From the NCBI GenBank assembly GCA_015501595.1, contig JADNRX010000069.1, positions 62,001 to 126,000 on the forward strand: a stretch of 64,000 nucleotides of DNA, in the 5' to 3' direction. Below are positions 1 through 11,116 of this stretch, piece by piece. A program made the translations under genes and the position numbers. This DNA is from Hymenopellis radicata (Eukaryota; Basidiomycota; Agaricomycetes; Agaricales; Physalacriaceae). The notes under the pieces are model-generated. The model had not been told where the DNA came from, did not search any database, and worked only from the letters and a program-made list of their open reading frames with translations. Every line of letters begins with the position of its first letter. Position 1 is the first letter of the stretch.

Positions 1-2133
1 ACCGCGCACTTTCGAAGTTGATGTTGCAGTCACGCTCTATTTCGTCGAGGCAGTTCAGCATCTGGATGAGAATTAGACAAGTATCGCATACGGTAGGTTA
101 AGGAATGCACGTACGGCGCAACCAATGAAACATCACGTTGATGGTGAGACCATGGGCCGAAAATCTCCGGGGAATTCGCTCGCGAGTGCCTTGGTGCGTC
201 TTCCATCGGTGTAGAATATTTCGGCCACCATCGCGCCAATGAAGGATCGCTGAAAATGTGCCATGTTGCCCTGTATATTCGCAAAGTAAGAATTATGTCT
301 GCCGAGCATGCTCACGTACATATGCATCCGGTTCCCCGTGCATCCAACCAAATGGAACATCTCCTTTCTTGACCTCTGCCAAGCGTTGTAGGGTATAGCT
401 GCGCTTCTCCTCCTCGGACGCCTGAGGGTCGTGCGACTTCATGAACAATTGATCCTCAATGCGGGCGCGAATGTAATCCTTGGCATGTCCGCGATGAGAG
501 GCACCGGTTGCCCATACCTTGGAAACATTAGTTCCTAGAGGTAAAACAATAATGACTAGGACGTACGACCTCCAGCATACCCTTGTCTATGGAAAAGACT
601 GTTGGCTTCGACGTCAACGTTATAGTGAAAACTGTAAGAATAACGGCTTACCTTCTTCAACGGGATCACCAATCCTTATGCGCTCGTCACAAAGGTCCTT
701 GATAATCTTCTTGGCGTTGCTAGTCTGCTCATCCTTCGAGGGAAAGAGCGTGTTGACGGTGATGAAGAGGCGAAACTCTTTCTTGGCGTCTGTAAGAACA
801 TCGGTCCAATTTGGCGCTTCTTTGTAGTAGGTCAAGCTGGAAGCGTTTTTGTCGTCCTTACGCGTCCGCGAGCGCTTCTTAGCAACGGTCTTGGTTTGGG
901 CAGTCTGTCCTTGCGCTGCTTGAGCGGCTTGTAAGACGGCAGGAGTCGGAGGCTTTGGAGGTCGGTTTCGCGCATGATGGGCCTCAAGGACGTCCACAGC
1001 CGGGGCAGTAAACTGAGTGGCAGATGTGAATGCTTATGGAAGGCAGGAAAGGAAGAATAGACTTGCCGTAACCGGGGCTGGAACGTGGAGCATGTTTGGC
1101 GTGGGTACGGGAGCTAAAGTCAGATCAGCACGTTGACCTACCTCTGATCTGTACCACTTGGCACTCACCACCAACTCCCATCATCGACGGACCGGTTATT
1201 CGCGGCACCATCTGCGCATGTAATACGCGTTGTGCTTGCCGTCTTTCCTCATCATTCCCGCCAACTGTTGCCACCAGTAAGCGACAGCCCTCTTAAGGAC
1301 AGAGCACTCGCCATTTTGCTTCTTAGCCGGACGACTATCCTCTTCTCCATCGCTCGAACTGTCGCTATCGGAGTTGCTTGACGAGTCCGAGGATTCCGAC
1401 CCAGACGTCTCAGTCGCCGGTGCAGTTTGTAGCTTAGGATCAATAATTGGTAGAGGATCCGAATGTCTCTGCGGTGATGGCTGATGGTGTTAGCTTCAGA
1501 TATCACGTAGGACAAACTCCAGGCCTCACTTCTGCTGGTGGCGGCGTCGGCGCAGGCGGCTGATGAAAGCCAAAGCGGTGGGTTCCTGCTATTTCTGGAT
1601 TCATGGCCAGAAACTGCCTCGCGACCTCTGGACTGAATATGTCGTTCATGCTGATAGAAGCTGATTGCTGTGGTGGAGGATTTTCGGTGGGAACTCTGGG
1701 TACTGGTGGGTTTGCTGGCATCTGAATATCAGGTTGGTTTGTTGCTTCCTTCATGTATCGTTAGGGTTATCATCATCCTTGACTCTAGGAAAATCGTTAC
1801 CTTGCGCTTTCGCTTTCTCTTTTCTGGCACAGGTGGAGCCATCGCGTTGGCGGGTAGATCGCTTGTAAGAGGCGACTCGACAACGGCAGTTCGTCTCACC
1901 CGTGGAACCGCCTTGACAGCATTTCCGACAATCTCTAGCTGCTCGATAGCCCCCCCGACCCCCAAGTTTGCCCTCGAGGAACGACAGATCTCTTACTTTC
2001 TCGGTCAGTCTTGATCAGCACCTTGATTGCATGACTGACCATTTCCATCAGCATGTGTATGCTTAGATTTTGATTTTTTATGCTTTTTGCCGGCGTCAGA
2101 TGGGAGCTGAATGGGCGCTGCGGGCTGCTCCAT
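1..2133 (-). CDS. DUF6532-domain protein, 3' end outside the window
   Basis: I place the start at the ATG at 2131-2133. The first exon encodes a short basic leader (KKHKKSKSKHTH) and ends at a GTCAGT donor near 2040. Further exons encode a Pro-rich segment (about 1750-1515) and an acidic Ser stretch (about 1470-1300). The family-like part is at 997-620, where a TKTVAKKRSRTRK basic patch precedes WTDVLTDAKKEFRLF, which resembles the start of DUF6532 (tryptophan, then AKKLFRL-like, then a phenylalanine-proline-serine motif). At 280-133 there is an HFQRSFIGAMVAEIFY stretch typical of the C-terminal half, and LNCLDEIERDCN lies near position 60. The family is widespread in Agaricomycetes, often near transposons, and has no established function. 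Exact splice sites are uncertain, and the last exon runs off the left edge. It lies 117 bp downstream of the Plavaka gene in the same orientation, so it may be cargo of that element or an old neighbour. Confidence 0.68.
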
Positions 2134-2249
2134 CGTGGTGGGGAGAAGTACGGTTGGTGAAAATTGTCAAGCGGCGTTTTGGTTGGATTTGCGTAAACGC
2201 CGTGTCGCTGTTACGCGTCTTGTTTACCAATGTGCGTTGATATCATTCA

Positions 2250-5200
2250 CTATGCTACGCTACGGAATATGTGGTAGTATTCCTTATCCCAAAACTTGTT
2301 CAAGAAGAATTCAGAACTCAATTCCATGGAATTCTCTGCTGTCAGCCGCTTGTCTGCTTTGGGTCCGAGTCGTGGCGCGACATCGATAGGCATCCGGATC
2401 ATCCGCATTGGCAGTATCCCACCTGTTCGTGTGCCATCCGACCGTTGAGCGCGCCGAAGAATATGCATTCCGGTGGTGATATCTGGAACTGAGGCGACCG
2501 CGTCGAACCGCTGCACATAAACCAGATAGGGGCCTTCTTCAACCCCATTGTTATTGACGATGATTGGTCGGAAAAGTAAGCGCATTTGAACTGCTGTATG
2601 TCCTGTTCAATTGTCAGGAAATCCTGCTTGTGCGAAGAGTGGTGTATACCTGAGAGTAACATCTCGTTCGGAGGCCATGCAGTATGTTCATCCATGTATA
2701 CCAGAACTGTGTCGTAGCGACCAAATGGGAAGCTTTCGGTAGGCGGAGATGCATGCGCTGTAAACGGAGGGCGGAGTGATGACTGTGGATCCAAGGGTTG
2801 ACTCTGAATATGCAGAGTATGCCATACTCGAATGTGTGAACACGGTAATGGCCTTTTCGGTGGGCGCCGCCTGCCACCTAAGACATGATCATCGTACGAA
2901 AAGAACTCGGTTAATGCCAATGTGAAATCAGGTAAGGAAAAGAGCTGCTGAGCATCCTGGATCAACATGGCAGTAGTGGCAGGAGAATAGTTCAGAGAGA
3001 AGGCTGTTGTGCTCGATGCGAAGATCCTGTCACTGTGCAACGTTTTTGATGATTTAGCGTCCAGAAAGAGGTTACGAATAGGCTGACTCGATGTTGGAGC
3101 AAGATCCGGGCCATCGGCACTCTCAGCATCCGCAATAAACATGCGTGTTTCCAGATTTATGCCACACTCGACGAGTGAAGTTAAAAGTTCGAAATGGGTA
3201 AGTCGTCCATCACGGTCTAGATGACGAATTATTTGTGGATCATAGTCGCGGTTGTTGGTCCGCTCACGGGCAGGCTGCTTGATGAGAACACTGTGGAGCT
3301 TTTCGGTTGGATCTGCTGACCACTGCATGGGAGCACCAGATTCGGGTATACTGGTGGCGACGCTGTGCATGAACTCGAGCTTCGGAATAAACCAATTGGG
3401 CGCCCGTTTAGAAGGCCGAGCACCTGCAGCAAGAAGAGCATGCTTGAAGCGATGAAACTCTTCAAGTGCCGTAACCAACGCTTGCGTTCGTCCAGCATCG
3501 AATGTAAGAGCCTGTCCAACCTGACGGAAATCCATCAATGCCCGAATTGCGCGAACAGTATCCTTCGGCGCCGCATCAGCAATAATCACGATAAGGTGCC
3601 GCTCCATCTCTCGATGTTCCCGGCCCGTACACTGCTTCAGCTTTGAAATACCCTCCCCAAAGTGTCGATAGCCAACTTTGATAGGGAGAACCGAAAAGCG
3701 GAAGTCTATCTCATCATCGCCGACGATGCGGCGGGCCCAATGCAAGTCGTGGTCGAAGAACTGCTTATGCCAGTGATGGAGTGGTTCCGGGGTTAGAAAG
3801 CGAGCAGGGTCATCTGAAAGGTTCCAGTCACGCCAGAATGGCTTGTGAACACCATTCAGACGATAGAGCTTCTTACACTCCTTCATGAAGTCTTCGACGC
3901 GTCTCTCGGGATCGATACGCGAGGCTACCTCAGCGATATTAAGCAGTGTCGTACGCCCGTCTCGTGTTGGATGCCGGAAAGAATCAGCGAAGTGCTTATG
4001 GAATGCCAGTGTAACGTGGGATGTCTTTCCGGAAACACAAGAAACCAATGCTGCCTCTGGCGTATCCACAACATCCGATGCCAGCGGCGTAAAGCAGAAA
4101 CGCTGCATTCCGTATGGATCACTAAGCATGATCCCAAAAAGCGCAGCCATCTTCAGCGGACGTAGGACGAAATCGGCGCAGTGATGGTATAGTCGACTTT
4201 CCAGGACACCACGAATATTCTTTGGGCAGATAAACTTGACACAAGGAAACAGGGCAAGGAGCTGGAATGCATGGCTTGTTGCCTTGGTGCGGACATCCTC
4301 ATCAATATTGGCGAGACTGAGGAGAAGCGGATGCGCTACGCGATCACCCGTGAGCACTGATATATTTGTCTTGTCAGAGGAGATAACAGTGCCCAATAAA
4401 GTTGCTCCGGAAGGGATTTTAGACTGTAGCAGGATGTCATCAACGTCTCTACTTTATTGCTATCAGTACCACGAACCTGCATATTCCAGGCGGTGTCACT
4501 GGTCATCCACTGCCGGTATATCCGATGCTCGGGCTGTCGCGCGGGATCTGACCATAGTTTCTGGGGCGTGAGATTGATATGACCAGCGAGTAGAGGATTT
4601 CCGAACAAGAATTGCACACATTCGAGTGCGTCACGATAGAAAAGGCGGATGGGAGTTTTCGTTGGATATGATGGCTCATCGATGGGCTGGCATTTCCACT
4701 GCGGTCCAGGTGGAAGTAGCTCGGCGCGCCCTCGTAGCTCCTTGGCACTCGAGAAAGATAGTCCAAGTTTTGATATCTATAGAGCATTAAGCAAGGATAT
4801 AGCTGCAGTGATCTCGATACGTACCAAGGGAAGCTTGAAGAACGCATCAAGTTCGGTCACAGTCATGCTCGATCTCAAGAGAAACACTCCAACCAGCCAT
4901 TCGTCCTTCGAGGCAAACGGATAATAGAGGTTGAACACGCGATGCCCTGAAAATTTATCATTCTTGAAGTCATCCATTACCGTATGCCCTGCGCCATAGC
5001 CGGTTGCGGCATTTGGATAATTATCCGTCGCCTTCACAGTTGGTATGAGACCGGGACGCGTCGACATTGATTCAGGTGCGCCCTGGTTAGAGGTACTTGA
5101 TACGTCGGGCATCATTTCGTCATCCCAAGATGTGTTGTCCCCGGTGATATTGTTGTCAAAGCCACTAGAAACAGCCAAGTCATCAACTTGAGGTCTCAGG

Positions 5201-5427
5201 GAAAGAAAATGCACGCACCTTCCATCTTGTGGGTTTTTCCCGAGAGCGCGACGATATGCCTCTTGATACTGCTCAGCGCGAGCATCCCCGGAGATGGTGA
5301 GGCGACTCATTTCATCCAACCAATGAAAGCAGGCTCCGCGTGGCTGATTTAGGTGCTGTAGAACACGTTGTTCATTTGGGAATGACTTTGAGCAGTTAGG
5401 ACACTGCACAGAGGATGATGCAGACAT
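2250..5427 (-). CDS. Plavaka-type DNA transposase, apparently intact (4 exons)
   Basis: Exons are 5427-4825, 4776-4477, 4423-2650 and 2602-2250. All three introns have GT-AG ends and keep frame, giving about 1,009 residues. The protein begins MSASSSVQCPNCSKSF, a C2H2-like finger (Cys-Pro-x-Cys then His) typical of the family, followed by an acidic linker and YYPFASKDEW. Exon 2 gives FSSAKELRGRAELLP and the YRQWMTSDTAWNMQ block. Exon 3 opens with the Plavaka signature GTVISSDKTNIS and continues with FTPLASDVVDTPEA, GKTSHVTLAFHKHF, LNGVHKPFWRDW, FLTPEPLHHWHKQF, GDDEIDFRFS, CTGREHREMERH and MQWSADPTEKLHS. The last exon carries QRFDAVASVPD near the C terminus. Plavaka is a cut-and-paste transposase of the CMC group described from basidiomycetes. 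No stop or frameshift is visible, so it may be active. I could not locate its terminal inverted repeats. Confidence 0.93.
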
Positions 5428-5650
5428 GGTTTTTGAGGTGCTGAGCAAGGGTATTTTGATGGAACTTGGGTGTTATTAGAAAAGATACGCTGACATGGTT
5501 GCTGGCCAGTAGTGTAACGGTACTGTCTCGTAGCTAGGTGGTAGTGTCCGGTAGAGTCCCAAAGCGTCTGCGATCAACTCGGATCCTACCACCAAATACG
5601 GACAACGGTATGCTACCGAACGCTAAGCCACTTGGGCGGTTTTCCTGATT
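5428..5650. other. Transposase upstream segment joining the broken end of arm A
   Basis: No gene is seen. On the right, at 5650/5651, the sequence stops matching the DUF6535 gene of arm B exactly after the minus-strand bases GATCGTAC. The segment therefore joins the Plavaka 5' flank to a truncated gene. It contains a small inverted repeat (GGTGGTAGTGTCCG near 5,540 and CCTACCACC near 5,588) that could be subterminal transposon structure. No matching copy was found on the far side of the transposase within the window. Confidence 0.4.
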
Positions 5651-6422
5651 AGTACGATCTTCGAGATCTTCAAAACGGAGTAGGAGGAGCTGCTTGAGTA
5701 AAGGCACCGAAAACCACTCCTCCCATCGATACACAGAGAAGTCGGTTGTATAAGTGTACCCCGAAACCTCTTGTAGGAAGCTGGACATGAAGACCAAGGC
5801 CAGGTCACGGGGTTTGTCATAAAGCTTGAGATGCTTTGGATCGACGGGTAACAGCTGATTTGCCAGCATAGATTGGAGCGTGTAATAAACAATGAATCCA
5901 TCAGCCTCCTCTTCCAGACAATATTTCTTCTGAACCATGTCACGGAGCATATTGTTCATCAGACGTCGCAGCTCGCTGACCACCATAGGGTCGGCCGACG
6001 AGCAACCACCTTGCGTGACGTGAACGTAGTACTTCACAATGGCCAATCTGACTCGCAAACCAGGGTGCTTATGGAATTTGAACCCGGTGTTAACCCACTC
6101 ATCAAATGCGTTGAATATACGATATCATAGAGACTTTCATCAACCATCTTTCGGAACGCGGGCACTTGGCAAACGCGGCGGAACGTGACCGCAGACTCCC
6201 CAAATGGAACAGGGAATTCGCGTAATCCACCCCGATACAACTGAAATTCCTCTGTATTGTACAAGTCGAGTAGCGATGGGGAATTAGCACAGAGCTGAAT
6301 GATAGGAAGGAGCACCGATGAACCGCCAAGGATGGCATCCGCAGGTAATGCAGGGTCAGGGTTTAGGACATGGTCGACTAGATCAATCCACGTCTGAGGG
6401 TGCAGGCGAAGGTCGAGATGAG

Positions 6423-6554
6423 TGTAGGTACTGGGACTCGGCTAGTCACACAGACACGATGATGGTGGTCTTAAGACGAGGTGCACATTCGGAACCTATG
6501 TACACTATAACATCCGCGTGTACCCGTGTCCGTATAAGCTAATCGAGACCTACA
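6423..6554. repeat. First LTR of the TRIM-like element
   Basis: 132 bp, starting TGTAGGTACTGGGACTCG and ending GAGACCTACA. Apparently identical to 7093-7224. Confidence 0.88.
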
Positions 6555-7092
6555 TCCCATACAAACTTGAAATATCAACCTCCGGGTTGATCTGCTGGAT
6601 GCCTACACCAACGCAAAGCAGAATGCAATAATGATCAATGATAGTGGTGGGCGTTGGACGGAATGAATGTGATCGGCGGTGGCGGCGGAAACATATGTCG
6701 AGTGAGGAATGAGTGGCAATCATTGGGCTCCCAGAACGTAGAGGTGAGCATTCGGCGCTCTTCGTAACCTCCCTGGCCTGTTATGATCTATGCCGTCTCG
6801 GAATGTTGGGCTCCCAGCGCTCTCAAAGCGGATACTCGGTCCGTTGACCGTCCAACTCTGCCTGGCCTGTTACAATCCCCTCTATCACGACCAGAACGTT
6901 CAGAAACACTTCTCTCTTCATCTCAATGCCAAATCCTCTGATGTACGGCCATTCAAACGATGCGCAATGCGTGGAATACGTGACGGTGATGGCGAGTGAT
7001 AACGGACAATGTGGGCTTGTCGACGCGATCGGCAGCGATCAGACTCTGGAATCTGGAGGATGCTGGTGGTTCGAAGTGCGGTGGTCACCAGA

Positions 7093-7224
7093 TGTAGGTA
7101 CTGGGACTCGGCTAGTCACACAGACACGATGATGGTGGTCTTAAGACGAGGTGCACATTCGGAACCTATGTACACTATAACATCCGCGTGTACCCGTGTC
7201 CGTATAAGCTAATCGAGACCTACA
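7093..7224. repeat. Second LTR of the TRIM-like element
   Basis: 132 bp, same sequence as 6423-6554. Directly followed by TGAGTGGGAAGAT, where the interrupted DUF6535 coding sequence resumes. Confidence 0.88.
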
Positions 7225-9599
7225 TGAGTGGGAAGATACTCAGGATTCAGGAACACCTCTTTCGCTTGCAACTTCATCTGCGCAGAGTGCATTCTCAGAG
7301 GACTCGATGCGATTGCAGCAATCAGCTCCAGTGGAACAGGTGGATGAGTTGGTAATATGTCCAGCAACAATAATCCCTCATGTGAATTGATAACAAATTT
7401 CTCTGCCCGTACCAGTCGTTCCAACAGTGCATAAGCATTCTGGGCGTCAAACGGATCGCTTGGTGGCGACTCCAGGAGGGAAACAAGAGGACGAAATAAC
7501 TGGTTCAGTTCGGAAGCTGTTTCAACTCCTAACGGGAACCTTCTGAAGGTTGCATGTAACGGATCGTGAAAATGCTTTGGGAATCCTCCAAAACTCTGTA
7601 GGATGATGCTCCGAGCAGACGGATTGGTGGAATTTGCGAAGACCCATTCAAGCACATCAACAGAAAAGTAATTGTTCTTCTGGCGCGTTACAACCATCGT
7701 TGTCTCCGCCTCTCTAATCGACTTGTCTGGAGCATAAAAAGCCTTAGGATAAAGGAGAGGACGAAGGAGTACGTAGAGCTGGTTGGAAAGCGGCGTTTTG
7801 TACGGGCACTGGGGATGTGCTGCAGAGAGGATAAGGCTCGCAAAGTATGCGGAGTACGCTATCAAGGCGAATAGGCCAACAACGTACGCCGATGCTGGAT
7901 ACAGCTGCGCGAGAAAGATGATCAGTCCGATGAAGAAGATGCCAAGCGAGAGGTGCATGAGCGCCGGAAGCAGGCCGATGATCAGAGGTACACGCCACGC
8001 CTGCAATCCTTCGTAACGGAACTGACGAAGCAGACTACGATCGAGAGGTGTTCCGGATGTAATGGCCATGTACTGGTGCAACCACTGCTTTGCCAACACA
8101 GCGACGAGGGCCGTGATCAAGCTCAACTACAAGCTTGTGTACCAAAGCCCGTTAATCCATAACTGAGCATGCGTCGGCGAGAAGTTAAGCGCGTTCGGAG
8201 ACGAAACCACTGGATCAAGATCAACAGCTGATCCGTTCACGAAGGCGCGCTGGACAACCAATATCTCGTATAGGATCGAGCTAGACAGCTGGACGTAGTC
8301 CGGTTCAAGTTTCTCGGCCGCTTGGATGAGGAAGGCAGTAACCACTGCCGAGAACAGACCAGCCTGAGGGGAATGTTAGAAGGAAGGTACGAGTGCGCCC
8401 GTGAATATGATACGCACGAAGACAAGGAGGACATCGACGGTGTCTCTCGCATCCTCAGCTAAATCTGAATCGAAGATCTGAAATTCGTCGAGACACATCC
8501 TCCACACGCGCGAGTTCGGCTGCGCTTCCTCGTAAATGGGATCCGGAGGATATTTTTGCTCGTAATCCAAGGGGTCGTATCCTAGACAAATATCAGCACA
8601 TCACACGGCAATCAGACATTCACGAACCTCTAGCGTTACGATCTTTGGATAGCCCAAAGAACTTTTTTCGTGCACGGCGTCCTTTGCGGGCTGGAGGTGG
8701 ACCGGAGTCTACACCATGCGGCTGCTGATTTTCTTCTGGCCCTTCGTCGCTCTCTTCATCCACATCCTCTTCCGCATCATCGGCCTCCGACTCCTTTGCA
8801 GGACGCACTTGAACCCCTTGGTTCCTTTTCTTCGCGCGTCCCGGTCGAAAGTTGCTGGTGTTTTTAGGGGGCTTAGCCTCGCCAGTAGTTGGTATGGTCC
8901 TGGTATCGCCCCCCTTAGGCGACGGGGAAGGAAGGGGCACTGTATCGGCAAGCTGTCGAGCAACTTCTGGTGAGTTGATGGCAATGTCGGCAGAATTAAT
9001 GAGGATATTCTCTGCGCTGGGAGCGCAAGACATCGTCGACGAAGACTGTGGATATGATGGTAGGAGGGAGAGGGTATTAGTTTGAAGTAAATAGCCGACC
9101 GCATGCCCAGGCGACATCGTGTCGGCGGTGGCAATGCTCCTGTGGGTAAAGTTTCCCATGTGGTTCCGGGGCTATCAGTGTAACGCCGTCCGCGCTTTGA
9201 TGTTTTATTGACTACCAGTGCTAGGAGGCGCGTAGTAGTCCAGCACCTTTACGGAGGTCATTCAGAAGTATGTCTTCAGCAAGCGTAGTTAGGCTTACTC
9301 CAAGTGTGCGGGTGATACGGCCTACGTAAAATAAAGACAGATGGATGATTGACGGGGTGCGCAATATAAAGTATGGTTGTCGGCGTCCAAAACCGTGTCG
9401 GGCTCTGCCAGTGACAACTCTGGAGAAGGCATCCTGAGGTTGATTCTCGAAAACATCACTGTAAGTTACCATTGACAGGCAAGGGAGAGAAAAGATTTAC
9501 TATAATATAGTATAGTTTTGGGTTCAGCGCCTCAAGGAGCCCGAGTTTTCCATTGTTGAACGCGTCGCGCATGCAAGGACAATTTTAGTGATCGTGGTC

Positions 9600-10600
9600 A
9601 AAGCGAGAGTTCAAATCGATCACGTGTCGGTCGCGCGTCGCCTTTTCAACCATCATCATCGCACATCGCCCTTCACCAGTCAAGTAAGCAGGCCGCGCCT
9701 ATCTTTTATTTTTGAGACTCTGCTCACTCATCCCCCAAATAGCTCCAGAACGCCCAATTGGACACGTTCACCTCGAGCCCATTCCTATCATGAAATATTC
9801 AGCTACATCGAACCATCTGCAGACATTTCGGAAGCCGACTGTCGCGAAACATTCTCCTCCCTTGTTGAAGTCTGCAGGTTCTTCGCTGCAGAGGCTCTTC
9901 CACGTGTTTTCCATTCCTTTCACGTCGCCTGCAACTTGCCTGGGAGTCGTAACGCGATGAAGCTAGATGCCGGAACTGGAGAGCATAAAGTTGGATAATT
10001 GCAGCATATCGAATGCGATGGTTAAGCTCGTCTGTAAAGCAGTGGAGCTTCGCTCGTTGTATCTCCATCAGTGTCGCCTGACAAGTCTGGTAGACGACAA
10101 ACTTTGGGACAAGCTATCCTCAGCGCGTATTGTCGACCTCACGCTAAATGACCTGGAGTATGAGGCAAACAAAACCGAGACCAGGGCTATGACACCCCAT
10201 CTTCCAGCATCCTATCTACTTGAAAATGACGCACTGTGGGTTACTAGACGCCGTTGCTATTCCTCCATGTTACCTCCAGCGCCTCTAATCACCAGCTTCA
10301 TATACCGCCTGGATAGATGATCTCATGCATCTTGGTACCGTCCTCACATTTCGGCATCCATCGCGCTCATTAAACATCCGCCTCTCATATTCCACGACAC
10401 TCAGATTCTTCGCATGCCTTCCAATTTCATGGGAAGATTCCTTCCTCTTCGGTTGCTCCCCTATGACCAAGGAGTATCCCTCCCGCGTTTCTATCCCTAG
10501 CGCTAAAAACAGCCTTGATCTCACACGTCGCTCGGGAACCAATCGTGTATAAACCACATAGCGCTTTCCTACGCTCGACAAAGACATGCGAACTGCCTGC
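9600..10600 (+). pseudogene. F-box/LRR-type gene remnant (arm A copy)
   Basis: An F-box-like stretch is readable near 9,800-9,910: HEIFSYIEPSADISEADCRE, then FSSLVEVCRFFAAEALPRVF. This matches the usual pattern of an aliphatic-rich helix followed by a conserved VCRxW/F-like core. Downstream, MPELESIKLDNCSIS and VELRSLYLHQCRLTSL look like leucine-rich repeats (9,967-10,150). F-box proteins are substrate receptors of SCF ubiquitin ligases and are numerous in Agaricomycetes. The coding signal shifts through three frames. Compared with arm B, about 100 bp are deleted just before MPELES, so the F-box and LRR parts are no longer joined cleanly. It is divergently oriented from the DUF6535 copy, with a shared upstream region at 9,034-9,600. 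Confidence 0.66.
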
Positions 10601-10752
10601 AAGAACTAGTTTTATCCATGCCAGGCATATAAAGCTCTTTCCCATTCAACGAACCGCACCCGCTTCTGCAGAAGCTCGTAAGGATCTTGCCAACCAAGAT
10701 TTTGCATTGAGCTGCGTTGTACGTCCTCGTCGTCTCCTTGCTCTCGCCGCAC

Positions 10753-11116
10753 TGCTCTGATATTACTCAGGTTTTCTTGAATTTAAGCACTATGCATTTC
10801 AGTAAAAATCACACCACTTAGCGAAGTATCTATCGCGCTGGCAGATTGGCGCCAGACGCCTCCGAGAGTGCAAGTAATCCGCATCCATCCCATGATGACG
10901 ATGCCCTGCCCTGACTACCTAACGTTGTTTCAGAGAAGGGCACACTAGCAAGTGGGCGAACACGCGAAGAGTAGGCAGTCAAGTCTATGGGCCACCGTGT
11001 GCAACGTTGTACGAGGATCCATGTACGGTTCGGGAGACCATTGTCCGCGATTAATGAAGGAGATACTTGATTACAAAGGTGGAAATACAATTATACTATA
11101 CATTACTGCCCACTAC
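10753..11116. other. No gene seen
   Basis: Sequence between the inner end of arm A and the 3' end of the next minus-strand gene. No supported coding region, repeat or RNA gene was recognised. Confidence 0.5.

Larger units (their letters stand above)
6423..7224. mobile_element. TRIM-like LTR element, 802 bp, inserted in DUF6535 pseudogene
   Basis: Two direct repeats of 132 bp (6423-6554 and 7093-7224) look identical base for base. Each begins TGTAGGT and ends ACCTACA, the TG...CA rule for LTRs with short inverted termini. The empty site is preserved in arm B. Comparison shows a 4-bp target duplication TGAG if termini are TG/CA, or 6 bp ATGAGT if the element is trimmed by one base at each end. 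The 538-bp interior has no coding potential. It holds an imperfect internal duplication (GGGCTCCCAG...CCTGGCCTGTTA, near 6,725 and 6,809). No convincing primer-binding site or polypurine tract was seen, so mobilisation would need proteins from another element. Identical LTRs and absence from arm B imply a recent insertion, after the inverted duplication. Confidence 0.87.
5651..9033 (-). pseudogene. Broken DUF6535 membrane-protein gene (arm A copy)
   Basis: This copy corresponds exon by exon to the intact gene at 53,769-56,961. The start ATG is at 9031-9033, with an acidic/basic low-complexity N terminus, the RVWRMCLDEFQIFDSDLAED exon and the AGLFSAVVTAFLIQ membrane exon. At least four lesions are visible. 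An in-frame TAG near 8,125 replaces a sense codon in the WYTS-LSLIT stretch. An LTR-flanked element sits at 6423-7224 after the KEVFLNPEYLPTH motif. A 5-bp insertion (GATAT) near 6,120 shifts the frame relative to arm B. The C-terminal fifth is missing, because homology ends abruptly at 5651 after LEDRT. It cannot encode the full protein; a short N-terminal product is possible. DUF6535 proteins are multi-pass membrane proteins of Agaricomycetes with unknown function. Confidence 0.88.
5651..10752. repeat. Left arm (A) of a large inverted duplication
   Basis: Reverse-complementing this interval gives a near match to 51,474-56,342: DUF6535 gene, its upstream region, then an oppositely oriented F-box/LRR gene. 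At the outer end the match stops at 5651, inside the DUF6535 coding region. At the inner end it stops near 10,752 (arm B near 51,474), after GTCGTCTCCTTGCTCTCG. Relative to arm B, this arm has gained an 802-bp LTR-flanked element. It lacks about 630 bp upstream of the F-box gene and about 100 bp within it. The arms are separated by about 40.7 kb. Confidence 0.88.

Noticed and set aside
5500..5600. CACTA-like motifs as Plavaka terminal repeats
   Set aside because: CACTAC occurs on the minus strand here, but no inverted partner was found left of the transposase within the window, so termini cannot be called.
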